Assembly (NCBI GenBank): GCA_025617375.2
Contig: JAMYGW020000005.1
Location: forward strand, 1,736,001-1,800,000
Origin: Acarospora socialis
Taxonomy: Eukaryota; Ascomycota; Lecanoromycetes; Acarosporales; Acarosporaceae
Direction of reading: 5' to 3'
Length of the DNA stretch: 64,000 nucleotides
Shown: positions 37,601-49,122 of the stretch, piece after piece
Position numbering within the stretch: position 1 is the stretch's first letter
How the letters are laid out: each line of letters opens with the position of its first letter
Position numbers and translations under genes: made by a program
The notes under the pieces: generated by a model
Databases searched by the model: none
What the model saw: only the letters and a program-made list of their open reading frames with translations
Told to the model about the DNA's origin: nothing

Positions 37601-39850
37601 CCTTGCCACCGCGAGAGCAGGCCAGAAGATTGAACGCATCACACACCTTCGTGAACACGGACGGTTGGTGGATTATCTCTACCAGATGCTAGCGAAGGAA
37701 GCTCGATTGATCGACGTGGATGGTGATCAGATTACACGGACATCATCCCCACTCCATCTAAGTCTAGCAAAGAGATCTTGCAAGATCTTCTACACAGCTG
37801 CCCAGACCACAGCACCGCCAACAAGCTGACCTATTACACGGGCTCCAACTTGGACCAAGTCTTGACGGGAAAATCGGATGGGATCAAGCTGATCTTTGGG
37901 ACTGAGGAAGGGAGGGAACTCGTCTCAGGGCTGTATGGTGATTGGCCCCTGAACAAATTGTATTACAAACAGATGGAGGATTTTCTTAAACGACTGGTAT
38001 ACAAGTTGCCAATGCACGAAGGACCCCTCAAGCTTCTCGAAATGGGCTCGGGTACTGGAGGAACCACGAAATGGCTAGTACCGCTACTAGCCAGCCTAAA
38101 CGTGCCCTGCGAGTATACGTTTACGGACCTTGCGCCGTCCTTCGTGGCGGCAGCAAGAAAGAAATTCTCCAAAGCGTACCCTTTCATGAAGTTCCGGACG
38201 CACGATATTGAAAAGCCACCAGCCGATGACCTGCTCAATACCCAGCATATCATTATTGCAAGCAATGCAGTTCACGCCACGCATAGTTTGACCGAATCGA
38301 CCATGAATATCCGCAAGTTTCTACGTTCTGATGGATTTCTGATGATGCTGGAAATGACAGGCACCCTGTATTGGGTCGACATGATTTTCGGCCTATTCGA
38401 GGGTTGGTGGCTCTTTGACGACGGTCGAACGCACGCAGTTACAAATGAGATGCGATGGGAGAGAGACCTGCAATCCGTCGGCTACGGGCATGTCGACTGG
38501 ACGGACGGAGACCGCCCAGAATCCAAGGTTGAGCGGGTTCTTATTGCGATGGCCTCCGGTTCGAGGTATGATCGCCTACCAATCCCCTCCAAGCCTGTAC
38601 AGAGCCCATCAACTGACTGCGCGGCACGTCAAGCGGTCGTTGAGGAATACGTCCGTACGAAGACACACGGGTTCGCTGCCCCGGTCCAAAGCGTGGAGGT
38701 CACCTCACGAAGACCCTCCGGCGAGTGTGTGCTGATCACAGGAGCCACTGGCAGCTTGGGGTCTCATCTGGTGGCACATTTTGCCCAGCTGCCAAGCGTC
38801 AAGACTGTCATCTGTCTTAATCGGCGTAGTAATAAGGAGCCGAAACTGCGCCAACAAGAAGCTCTCGTCTCCAAAGGAATCTTCATCAGTCCAGAAGGCC
38901 GTGCAAAGTTGAAAGTTTTCGAGTCGGATATTGGTAAACCAATGCTTGGCCTGCCAGGTGACGACTACGAAAGCCTGATCCAAACCGTCACGTACATTGT
39001 CCACAACGCCTGGCTTATGAGCGCTAAGCGACCGCTGAAAGGCTTTGAATCGCAATTTCAAATCATGCGCAACATGCTCGACTTGGCGCACGAGATATCA
39101 AGCAAGCGCCCAGAGGGGTTTAAAGTGACTTTCCAATTCATTTCTTCGATCGCCGTTGTGGGACATTACCCGCTTTGGAGTAAGAACATAAACGTACCCG
39201 AAGATCGAATGACCATCGAGTCCGTCTTGACAAACGGCTACGGCGACGCCAAGTACGTGTGCGAGCTGATGCTCGACGAGACTCTCCACAAGTATCCCGA
39301 TCGGTTCCGTACCATGGCGGTGCGTATCGGACAAATTGCTGGGTCCAAGGCAAGCGGATACTGGAACCCGATGGAACATCTATCCTTCCTCTGGAAATCT
39401 TCTCAGACGCTTAAGGCGCTACCAAACTTCGATGGTGTGCTCTCCTGGACCCCGGTCGACGATGTCGCCGCTACTCTCGGCGATCTTCTCCTGGCCGACA
39501 ACACACCGTACCCAATCTACCACATCGACAACCCGGTGCGCCAGCCATGGCGCAAGATGATACCAGTCTTAGCAGACGCCCTCGACATCCCGCTCGCCAA
39601 TGCGATCCCCTTCGGCGAGTGGGTCGAACGGGTGCACCATTCCCCCGCCTCGGCGGAGTCGGACAACCCGGCGGCAAAGCTCATAGATTTCTTGGATGAG
39701 AACTTTGTGCGGATGTCGTGCGGTGGGCTGCTTTTAGATACGACGAAGACTCGAGAGCATTCCAAGACTTTGGCGGGCGTGGGCCCGGTGAGTGATGACG
39801 TGGCAAGAAAATATGTTCAAGCTTGGAAGGATATGCATTTCTTAAGTTGA
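31667..39850 (+). CDS. Non-reducing polyketide synthase 1, SAT-KS-AT-PT-ACP-ACP-CMeT-R, with a frame break before CMeT
   Basis: Iterative type I synthase of about 2,700 residues. One clear intron lies at 32312-32369 (phase 0). Domains: starter transacylase with GFCTG (C142); ketosynthase with DTACSS (C552); acyltransferase GYSFG (S1004); product template with H1331 and D1514; two carrier domains, LGIDSLMG (S1704) and LGVDSLLA (S1822); C-methyltransferase with MGSGTGGTTKW (near 38045); C-terminal thioester reductase with ITGATGSLGSHL (near 38740) and YGDAK (near 39238). NR-PKSs of this CMeT-R architecture make C-methylated aromatic units released as aldehydes; the exact product is unknown here. 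Oddity: between 37722 and 37826 the reading frame changes, although DVDGDQITRT and DIIPTPSKSS on its two sides both fit the family. A 47 or 50 bp intron with poor splice sites could bridge it but would delete conserved residues. Inactivation or a sequence error is likelier. Confidence 0.93.
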
Positions 39851-40346
39851 GGAACGACGGATTTTACGTAGGAGGTTGTTTCATTTTACTTGATGTTTAC
39901 GCTGCTAGAAACATAGATTAGAGGGATCGACTGAAGCTACAATAGACGTTTGAATTGCCAGCGTATGATGATAGTATAGGGCGTTAAGCATAACTTCATA
40001 GCTTCTCATACTCTCTCTCTCTTTCTTATGCTCTTCATAGTCAATCCGACTAAGTTTACAGGATGAGATTGGCGAGATTGCTATGAATAAGCTGAAAGGA
40101 AAGTGTTTCAGAATATTGATATCGGATATCTTATTAGACTTCTCTTCGTCGTTTGCTTAATAGGTTGAGGTCAATGGATATCACTATCGGGAGCTTCGCA
40201 AAGAAACATTTCAGACTCAGATCTTGGCGTGTATCGAGCGAGGGTGGATGCTTATATTACGGGCTTATACAAAAGGTGGCCATTGTCTCGTCAATGTTTC
40301 TGGTACTTGTGTATTTCTGACCGGATGATGTAACTATCAAGATGCC
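39851..40346. other. Convergent intergenic interval
   Basis: This lies between the 3' ends of PKS 1 (plus) and the aldo-keto reductase (minus). It contains a short CT-rich run near 40010-40025. No gene is seen. Confidence 0.6.
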
Positions 40347-41387
40347 TCAATGCCAGTACTGTGATGGAATGCTTTTTGCCTTCAACCTCGCCGCCTCCAT
40401 CGCCTGCAGGACCTTCTCCGGTAAGGGTCCCTTTTCAAGATCCACCAAATTCTCCTCCAGCTGACTTACACTGTTGGCACCAACGACCACCGCATCTCCC
40501 AAGCTCTTCTTCAACACGCTGTGATGGCTCAACCACCTCAGGGCGCACTCTTTCACGGTGAGGTCGTGCTCCTGGGCGGCTTGATGAATGATGTCCAGGG
40601 CGTCAAAGTAGGCGGCAGGCCAGTAACGAAGCCGGAGATGCCTGCCAAGCATATTCTTGGGGTCGGGGTCAAAACGCGAGCCAACATCGTGCTCCGAGTC
40701 CGCCATGTCCCGGCGGTAGCGGTTTGTAAGCAAGCCGCTGGCAAGGGTCTGCGCAGCTTCGAACGCCATCCCATACCGTCTCAGGCATGGCACCAGTTCG
40801 GGTTCGACGCCGTGGATCAGGGCATTGTAGACGCCCTGGTAGACGGACGGCTTGATCCAGCCGTGCTTCGCACAGATCTCCTGGATCTGCGCCACCTCCC
40901 AGGCCATGTAGTTGCAGAGGCCAAAGCGGGAGAAGTAGCCTTCCTTGTAGAGGTTGTTCACCTCTCGCATCGTCTCCTCGAAGGGCGTCGAGCGATCCGG
41001 TGCGTAGAGGTACCACGTGTCGATCTTGGAGGCGTTGAGGGCCTTGAGACTGGCCATGAGCCCGGCTCTCAGATCTTCCGCTCCATGGCTGTAGGGGACG
41101 TTGCTGGGGCCTAGAAGCCTGAATTTGGTCGGGTAAAGCTTGGTCCCTACGCACAAGCCTCGCTTTTCCCACTCGGCCTCTGCCAGAAGCTTCTCGGAGT
41201 AGCCGCAGCCATAAATACGCGCCGTGTCGATCTTGTGGTGGCCGTGGGCTTGAAAGGTGTCCAGCATCGGTATGACGCCTTCGACGGTGGGGAAGCTGGG
41301 ACGGTGGGTTGGAACATCGTCGAACCTTCCAAACACTATCGTGCCCAAGACGACATCGACGTTGCTCTGCGGCTGGGTGCTACCCAT
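40347..41387 (-). CDS. Aldo-keto reductase with the catalytic His replaced by Tyr
   Basis: Intronless, 346 residues, NADPH-dependent aldo-keto reductase (TIM-barrel) most like fungal aflatoxin-aldehyde-reductase/pyridoxal-reductase-type proteins. The family tetrad is Asp, Tyr, Lys and His. Here D54 and Y59 (IDTARIYG) and K83 (VGTKLYP) are present. The usual His, normally in YLHAPD, is Tyr at residue 128 (WYLYAPD; codon TAC where CAC would give His). A likely role is reduction of an aldehyde or quinone intermediate, since PKS 1 is built to release an aldehyde. It converges on PKS 1 and is divergent from the exporter gene. The His to Tyr change may lower aldehyde reduction, alter substrate choice, or reflect decay. 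Confidence 0.9.
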   Translation of the reverse strand: MGSTQPQSNVDVVLGTIVFGRFDDVPTHRPSFPTVEGVIPMLDTFQAHGHHKIDTARIYGCGYSEKLLAEAEWEKRGLCVGTKLYPTKFRLLGPSNVPYSHGAEDLRAGLMASLKALNASKIDTWYLYAPDRSTPFEETMREVNNLYKEGYFSRFGLCNYMAWEVAQIQEICAKHGWIKPSVYQGVYNALIHGVEPELVPCLRRYGMAFEAAQTLASGLLTNRYRRDMADSEHDVGSRFDPDPKNMLGRHLRLRYWPAAYFDALDIIHQAAQEHDLTVKECALRWLSHHSVLKKSLGDAVVVGANSVSQLEENLVDLEKGPLPEKVLQAMEAARLKAKSIPSQYWH

Positions 41388-42439
41388 GTTGCGAGCGAGC
41401 TCTTACAAGTAGAAATTGCCAAGGCAGTGATTCGATACTTGCAGACCGAATAACAATTGTGACTTCCCCTTACCTGGCATGGCTTTCATATGAGCGAATT
41501 CTTTCCTCTATATCGTTGCGATTCGTCAGCAGCCTAGAAGTGAGTTCTCACCAAACCTGTTGCTTCGCCTCCGGAGTTACTGTTCGGAAGCATAATGCAA
41601 CGATGCATTATGTTAGGGTTACACCATACGGGAGTTTCGTATAGAAAGACGTTCTCTCCGCATGTTGGGGGCATTCGATGAATGGTTGTGTCAGCCTAAT
41701 TCTCTGGCCCTGGGTTGCGCATTCTCTCCGATCCAAGATTCAAGATAGGTGGCTCCCAGCTCCATCTACCGGTCCTATTTGAGCCGCCGTAGATGAGCCG
41801 TAGATTAAGGCGTTGCCATTTCAAAGGTGATAAATAACGACAATAGCTCTCAAAATTTGATCGGCTTTTTCGATAAGGACTCAATGGGCAATAAAAAAGA
41901 TACTCTTGCATCTTGCTTACTCTGCGGAGGTAGAGCCGACTTGTGAGACTCATCCGGTGCAAAGGCAATGCAGACGCGAACTATAATGATTACGTAATCC
42001 TCCGTGTCATTCGGAGTCTTTCCTCATCAAGCTATCTCTTTATATGAAATACTTTTGCTCTCAAATGCCCCACGGTCCCGTCGTGTACGTCCATACTTAG
42101 AAGGCAAAGCTCCCAGAACTTGAACTGACCAATGGCTCTCCCCAATCTTGCGCCCCGAAGAGAAACTCCGTCGACAGAACAACCCGAACCAGAACCCCCG
42201 GTCTGACTTTAGGCCGACTTCGTTCTGCGGAGCATGAGAGCCCCCGCCGGCATCATTTGCTAATCGTCGAGTATGGATAGGTGTTGTTGTCTTTCGGTTT
42301 TCCACCTTCGTCGTAGTAGTGTTTGATATGTGCAAACAGCTTAGTGCTTCAGTCCGTCCTATATTCGTTGTGTTTGACACGAATAGAATCTTTAGAACTT
42401 TGATCTCTTCTTCAACGTTCTGCTAGAGGAAAGTTTGTA
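41388..42439. promoter_or_regulatory. Divergent promoter interval between aldo-keto reductase and exporter
   Basis: About 1.05 kb with no convincing gene. It contains a perfect 9-bp inverted repeat CATAATGCA/TGCATTATG with a 4-base spacer (41591-41612), about 200 bp upstream of the reductase start. That would suit a dimeric regulator, but the assignment is speculative. Confidence 0.4.
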
Positions 42440-44461
42440 ATGACGAACGAACCTGATCATGCTCCCGTCGTAGGAGGGAATCTGTTCTCAGGCTCAGGGA
42501 CTCTACCAGACGCCAAAATAGGGCCAGAAGCTATGGAGATGGCCAACATCGCGGAACGCGCCGATGCAGCAACGAAAGGGCCCGGCGAAGATCAGCCTGA
42601 GGAAGGCGACGACAGCATCCAGCTAAACACCAAGTCCCATGAAGAGCTGCAACATTTGACTGGCTTCAGACTCATCTCTGTGGTCATATCTCTGTTGCTG
42701 GCGGTGTTCTGCGTCGCTTTGGATAATACGAGTCAGTGTTGCATTTGAACAGGAACCAATGGTATTCATGCTTATTGTTTCATCGGATCAGTTATTGCAA
42801 CAGCTGTCCCTCGAATAACGGATAATATCCACACAATTGACGACGTGGGCTGGTACGGTTCGGCCTACCTCCTAACAACATGCGGTTTGTATAGGCCCGG
42901 AATCAGAACAATATCTCGAGTGTTGCCGACTGACTCTCTGCAACTTTTCAACTGCTCTACGCAAAATTCTACACCTTCTTTAACGTCAAAACGGTCTTTC
43001 TGGTGGCATTGACGATCTTCGAGGTTGGATCATTAGTATGTGGCGTTTCTCCGACATCAACCGCCTTGATCGTGGGTCGTGCTGTTGCAGGCGCCGGATC
43101 TGCAGGTTTGTTCACGGGTGCTACGACTGCGGTGGCGCAGATAGCACCTATTCAATCGCGTCCTGCCATCATTGGCATTATGGGTGGCTTGTTTGGCTTA
43201 TGTTCTATCATCGGACCCCTTGTGAGTCTCCTATAAGCGGATCACCTCGGTGGATGAGACTAATGAAACGTGTTACATGTAGCTGGGTGGTGCGTTGACG
43301 GATAGGGCGACCTGGCGTTGGTGCTTCTATATCAACCGTATGTATTCTCCAACCCTACGTTTGTCCATTACCGACTCGAATAAAATACAGTGCCTATCGG
43401 AGCAGTCACGGCAATAGGCGTCCTAACATTTCTCCACGTCGATCAACAGCTAGAAAAAGTAGGCGGCGGTACCGTCGCTCGGCTCATGCGGTTCGATCCT
43501 ATTGGGAACGTATTGTTTGTTTGTGCCGTCATTTGCTTGTTCCTCGCGCTTCAGTGGGGAGGCACCACGTACGATTGGTCGAACGGGAAGATCGTCGCTC
43601 TTTTCGTACTTTTCGGAATACTATTAATCGCCTTTGTCGCCATGCAAGTATGGCAGGGAGAGAATGCCACAAGTATGTCAAAGCTGGCTGAAGTCGTCTT
43701 CGAGACTAACTCTTGGAACAGTACCGTCGCGGGTTGCGAGACAACGAACCATTCGATTCGGGGCCCTTTTTGCTTTCTGCATTGGTTCCACAGTCTTCAT
43801 CATAGTATACTACCTTCCATTTTGGTTCCAGGCCGTCCACGGCGACGATCCCGTCACATCAGCCGTCCACATGTTGCCTCTGATACTATCGCAACTTGTG
43901 GGTACAGTCCTCGCGGGTGGGTTGTCAACAAGGATCGGATACTATATGCCTTTTGTTTGGGCGTCTGTGGTCTTCATGCCAATTGGTGCTGGCTTGCTGA
44001 CTACCAATTACGTCGGGATTCCCGCGAGCAAGTGGATTGGGTATCAGATTCTCTTCGGCCTCGGTCTCGGATTTGGCTTTCAGCAGGCCAATGTCGCAGC
44101 TCAGGCGTCGCTTCCCCTGAAAGATATCCCCACCGGGGTCGCTGTTGTCTTTTCGGCTCAATTCCTGGGCGGCGCGGTGTTTGTCGCCGCCGGTGAAAAC
44201 GTCTTCACCAATCGTCTCCGCTCGAACATTGCGGCTTTGAAGATACCAGGGTTCGATCCAGCGCTCGCCGTCAGAGTCGGCGCAACGGAGCTGCGGAAGG
44301 TGGTTCCCCCTGCGTACCTTCACGATGTCCTTGTGGCCTATAATGCCGCCATTGTTAGGGCGTTTCAGGTGGCGCTGATTGTGGGCTGTTTAACGGTGTT
44401 AGGGGCTTCTGGCATGGAATGGAGATCCATCAAACGGAAGAAGGTCGAAACAAATGCTTAA
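42440..44461 (+). CDS. Major facilitator exporter, DHA2 (14-helix) type, with an AA splice acceptor
   Basis: The six-exon model is 42440-42731, 42792-42884, 42944-43221, 43283-43337, 43391-43672 and 43722-44461, giving 579 residues. A hydrophilic N-terminus of about 85 residues precedes the membrane segments. The motif [13 protein letters not shown] at the end of helix 1 is diagnostic of the DHA2 drug:proton antiporter family; [13 protein letters not shown] is the helix-4/5 motif. The likely role is self-protection by export of the cluster product at the plasma membrane. Oddity: intron 2 (42885-42943) has normal length and a good branch-like CTGAC, and both flanking exons match the family. 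It ends GCAA instead of GCAG, so the 3' splice site seems lost by one G-to-A change. No alternative AG keeps the frame. The other four introns are normal. Confidence 0.9.
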
Positions 44462-45981
44462 GGATTAGATAGCCTAGTCGAGTCACTATTAGTATTCACC
44501 GAGCCGAAGATTCGTATATGCACGCGAATATATAATGACTCAATCTGGGCTAAATTGTACACTATCCTAGAGACCAGGCCTCGCCCGTGGTGTTAGGGTT
44601 AGCTCTGATAGACTTAAGCCTTGAAATAATAACATACATACTACGCTTGGGCTGCCAAAGCCGACTTGACCGGACCCTGAAGAGGAGTAATATCCAGGCC
44701 TGTGATTCTGGTAGACCAGATTTCAACATACATACCTAAGGGAGGTCGATTACTTACTACTCGTATAGCAGCCGCGAACGGGGTATAGGTTTCAGGCTTC
44801 CACGCCCGAGCCCACGCCAAACCAAACAGTAGTATAGGGTGTCATGGCGTTTCTACACAATTTCCTAGGTTCTCGACTTGAAGATGACGATATTGATTTG
44901 ATACTGATGGATGGCTCCATTCTCAGTAGCGTCTCTGTTCGTGCTGTCCTCGCTGTCCTCGCTGCCCTTGTTGGTATTTTGTCGTCAATTATGAGGTTGG
45001 GAGGTCTTGATGAATCGACCTTCCAGTCGATTTGTCCGTGGGTTGGGGTATGGGTCTAGGTGTGGGTTTAGGCAAGAAAGCGTGGAACCTCTTGGAGGTG
45101 GTCTATAACTACATACCCTAGTAAGTCAGTGGTCTACATGTTGGATCGTCGAAGAATGCAATTGAATGTCTTCGAAACTACTTGGCGATAGTCCTGGGCC
45201 AGTCAGTTCTATATCTCCTTCTCTCCTGACCTGACCTGAATGCACAGATTAAATTAACGATAAGAATTGCCCTGACTTGACGCGTAGTTCAAGGTCGGGG
45301 ACAGAAAGTCTAATCCGACCCGAACGGCCGGCTACCCTAGGCTATCAGGTAATGTAAGGTACCCAAAGTGCTTATACTTGTACTATAACTACGAAGTACC
45401 TTACTCTATCTTAGCGTGGAGCAGCACGTGTCAGCTCGGAGTATCTTTTTGGCAGGCTTCCACACTATCAACGTCAGATCCAAACAATCACGAGTCGACC
45501 GCAAAATGAGATGGTCTTTAGTCGATCTCTAGTCAAGGGTTGCGAGCGGGCTGACTAGCTGTCGAATTAGATGATGGCAGAGGCGAAGGTGGCGGGGCAG
45601 GGGTGCAAGAGAAGGAAGGCGGCTATGACAAGGGCGACGTTGGTGGCCGGTCGAGATACTGAGCTGAGTGTTGATACAACGAATGTGACGATGGGCTGGA
45701 TGATGAGGGTGTCTATCATCTCTCTCTCCGGAGTTACACATAGCGAGAAGCTAATGATTCTATGCCCGGCCGCGGTAACGACCTCATATGACTGAGCTCC
45801 GTATATCACTTTTTCCCTTCCTTTTTCGTTCGGTCATTTTCAGCTTCAGCAAGTTCATCTGGACATTGTTAGCTCTAGATTCTAAGAGGCTCAGTAATGG
45901 ATCTCGGCGGGCATAAGAAGCCCTGCATGACCCGCTATTTCCCGTCTAGAAGGCTACCATTTCTAGAAGTGTTATCCTATA
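44462..45981. other. Intergenic interval, no convincing gene
   Basis: Short open frames at 44844-45059 (plus) and 45567-45809 (minus) have some hydrophobic stretches. They show no start context, intron or family that I can support. The last few hundred bases presumably hold the promoter of the FAD oxidase. Confidence 0.5.
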
Positions 45982-47646
45982 GTGATGTTCCTAAAGCCTT
46001 ATCACGTTGCAGCTTTGCTCGCGCTGTTATCACCAGCATGCACAAGCTTGAGTACGAGAGACATCAACGCCCAGTTCAGAGCTAAGCTCTCTCCTGGAAC
46101 CAAGATCTACTTCCCATCAGATGCCAATTATACTACTGAGGTCAATCAGCGATGGTCAACATATGAGGCACCGACCTACTATGCAGCTATCAAACCCGCG
46201 CTTGCATCCGACGTCCAGACTATTGTGAGTGCTACCATTCTGGGAGGAGTCTCATGGCTGACAGAATCCTCTCTCCTCTCCTTGAAGGTGAAACTCGCAG
46301 CAGAGTACAACATACCCTTCCTGGCTACAGGGGCAGGTCACTCAGTCACAACGACCGAGAAAGCGCTCAATGGAGTTCAAGTCGATTTGAGTAACTTCAA
46401 AACCGTACAGTTAGATGCTGCGGCCAACACCTTGACCGTTGGAGGCGCTGTGCGTTTCGGAGATCTCTTTGAGGTGTTATTTGCAGCTGGCAAAGAAATC
46501 CGTAGGGCGCTCATATTCCTCGACTGAAAAACTTCGGAACGGTACTGACTGAAACGTCAGAGACTGGTGCTAATTCCTGCGTCGGCATCCTCGGCGCCAC
46601 CTTGGGTGGTGGAATTGGACGTCTTCAAGGCCTCCACGGTCTGATTCTCGACGCTCTACTCTCTGTGCAAATAGTCACCCCAGCCGGAGATCTTATCACA
46701 GCATCAAAAACCGAAAACTCAGACCTCTTTTGGGCAATTCGGGGGGCAGGTTTCAATTTCGGCATCGTCACATCTGCCACTTATCAAGTTTATGACGCTA
46801 CCAATGGCGGTTATTACATGAACGCGGATTTTATTTTCCCAGCCAGCTCCAATGCCACACATTGGGAGATCCTGAAGTCATTTGATGGTGCTGCGCTTCC
46901 ACCGGCGTTGTCTTTGGTAACGAACATTGGGTTCAACACCACCACTGACCAGCCCACGCTCCTCTTGAGCGCTGTGTACGCCGGCCCTCAAGCAGAGGGT
47001 CAGGCATACCTCGCCCCATTCTTCGCCAACCAACCCCTCGTGACACAGGTCACCATGGTCCCATACTCTAAACTCAACCGCGCCCCCTTCTTTGGCCATG
47101 CCGACTCGGGTGTATGCCAGGGCCCCGGAGCAAGCAATCTTCCCTTGAACCTCTATACCATCGGCTTGCAACAAACCGACCCAGCTACCTTTACCGCTTA
47201 TTATACCCAACTAGCCGACTTCTTACGCGCAAACCCACCTCTCCAAGGCAGTGCGACGTTTGTCCAGCGCTTTGGCACCCAGGCTGTCTTGGCTGTGCCG
47301 GATGATTCTACCTCATATGGAAACCGCGCAATCGAGACTCATATGTGCGTTTTCAAGGCTTTCTATCTCCCATAGTGCCCTCCTACCACCATTAGCTGAA
47401 ACGATCAACTGACTTGTAATAACCAGACTTTTCGAAAACGCATATGATACGTCCGACGCCACCCTCAATGCCAAAGCCAACTCTTTCATGCTTTCCGCGC
47501 GTGCCCTCTTCCAGAAGACGAGTGGTTTCCCCTCGTTGACGGTATATGAGAACTATGCTCATGGCGATGAGGGTGCAGATGCGTGGTACAACGCAGCGAA
47601 GCTCCCAAAGCTGATTGAGCTGAAGAAACGATGGGACCCAAAGTAG
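45982..47646 (+). CDS. Secreted berberine-bridge-type FAD-linked oxidase, stop codon 11 codons early
   Basis: Exons 45982-46224, 46288-46501, 46561-47344 and 47427-47646 give 486 residues. There is an N-terminal signal peptide (hydrophobic VAALLALLSPACTS). A PCMH-type FAD domain carries both predicted covalent flavin ligands: H99 in ATGAGHS and C159 in GANSCVGILG, spaced as in berberine bridge enzyme. The C-terminal BBE motif starts at YENYAHGDEGADAWY. Such enzymes oxidise alcohols or phenols, or form C-C and C-O bonds, in secretory compartments. Oddity: the stop TAG at 47644-47646 falls inside the terminal motif. The next in-frame codons, LFSFTNPIPS, are exactly the expected family ending and run to TGA at 47677-47679. 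The stop is thus premature, though it costs few residues. A C-to-T change of CAG would produce it. Confidence 0.9.
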
Positions 47647-49122
47647 TTGTTCAGCTTCACTAATCCAATTCCTTCCTGAGAGCGCATGTGGCTTGTATGC
47701 ACTGGTTCTACATGTGAAGTCAACTTAATTAAGGCGGAAGAGATTTCGGGCTAGTATGGTGATAATTGCTACGAGTCTACTCTTGAGGTTTATGAGCGGT
47801 TCTGTATTCAACTCTTCTCGGTTACCACGCAACGCATTGCACTTCGATTCGCTTTTAGCAGTGACTTGTAAACTTTACTGCAGCTGTAGCTATCATCACC
47901 AAGATTACCTTAGTCCGGAGTTGCTTCAGATCAGGTTCCAGTAGTCTCTAAGGCTGCAACCAAACATTAGGCTCCTAAACAATAAGAGAGTATCGTCCGA
48001 AAACAATGACCCCAGAAACGAGCGCATCTCACGACGCGCACTGTTGCACCCAAATCATTACCAGCCAGAAACAGATGCATTCGACTCGCACTCATTACTC
48101 TCACGCCTTGGATGCCAATGTTTTACGAGCTAACGAATGATTATTCTGACATCGGAAATCCTGAACACGAGGCTGTGCAGTGACCACTGTCTAGGCTAAG
48201 AAGTGTGATCCTCTCGGACTTTCTTGAATGAAAGTCGGAGAAATTGAAAAGAACTTGTACCTTTACGCACTGGGCTGGGTTTAGACGACAGGGTCACCAC
48301 GTGTGTTTTCTATTGTACCTGCAGTGTATGTACACATGGCGACCAGGGATCTGTATTGGTACCTGCAGGTGTACGATGTACTTCGTATGCAGCCCCCGCC
48401 TCAGCCCTAGCGGTCCAGATATGGTTCCGCTTCTTCACCCAATGTCTCCGATCTACGACATCTCATCACACTACACTTGCCACCGAGGATCTACCATGCA
48501 TCGAATATTGTCTCGAAGCATATCTCGGGGCTCCAAGAACCAGGCATGCGAGCTGAGTCCAGCGGCTCGTATGCCAGAGAGATTCTGTCGCCGCTAAGCT
48601 GCCCAATCGATGACCACCAAAGCCACGGCTCAGAACGTCGAGCTGTAGCTCGTCGCCTTGGCTCTCAAAAGTGTACTCGATGCGCAGTCAACAATTTCTC
48701 GCCCATACAGCACGATTACTCCGCTCACTAACGGCACAGAGCGATAAAGTGCCCGTTACGACGAGAAAGTCAGAAGCGCAAACTGGCCCTGACTGTTGCC
48801 GCTTGTATTATACGAGCTAAACTGGTCTTCCAAGCCATCTCAGGTATCGTCACCAGCACTAGGTGCCTCGAGTTCGCAGCCCCTCGAGCAGTACCGACGG
48901 TGATATGAGTTATGCCTTCTACTCCGACTGAATATAGCCATAGCCTTGGATCAAGCTACGCTAAGCAATTATACAGCTCAGAGCAATGTTATATAACGAT
49001 GAGAGTCACCCTTGACGGGAGGCATAGCAGTTTCTTCTTCCAGTCCTCCGGGTATACTTCATCAGCTTCCGCAAGCGCTTCGATTCTTATATCTCGCCAG
49101 TCTCTGAGAGAATTCAACAACA
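47647..49122. other. Intergenic interval, no convincing gene
   Basis: Apart from the ten in-frame codons that continue the FAD oxidase to 47679, I see only short overlapping open frames (47756-47944 and 48244-48731) without recognisable features. The right end is the promoter of the DUF3237-like gene. Confidence 0.55.

Noticed and set aside
37719-37768. A short intron to explain the PKS 1 frame change
   Set aside because: The candidates (47 or 50 bp) have weak donors and would remove residues that match the family on both sides. Kept only as an alternative.
41612-41622. TTAGGG-like strings (near 41613, 44595 and 31425) as telomere repeats
   Set aside because: They are single occurrences, not tandem arrays.
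44844-45059. Small plus-strand open frame with a hydrophobic segment as a gene
   Set aside because: No family, intron or conserved context; chance frames of this size are common here.
45567-45809. Minus-strand open frame resembling a membrane peptide
   Set aside because: It overlaps another open frame on the opposite strand, with no supporting feature on either.
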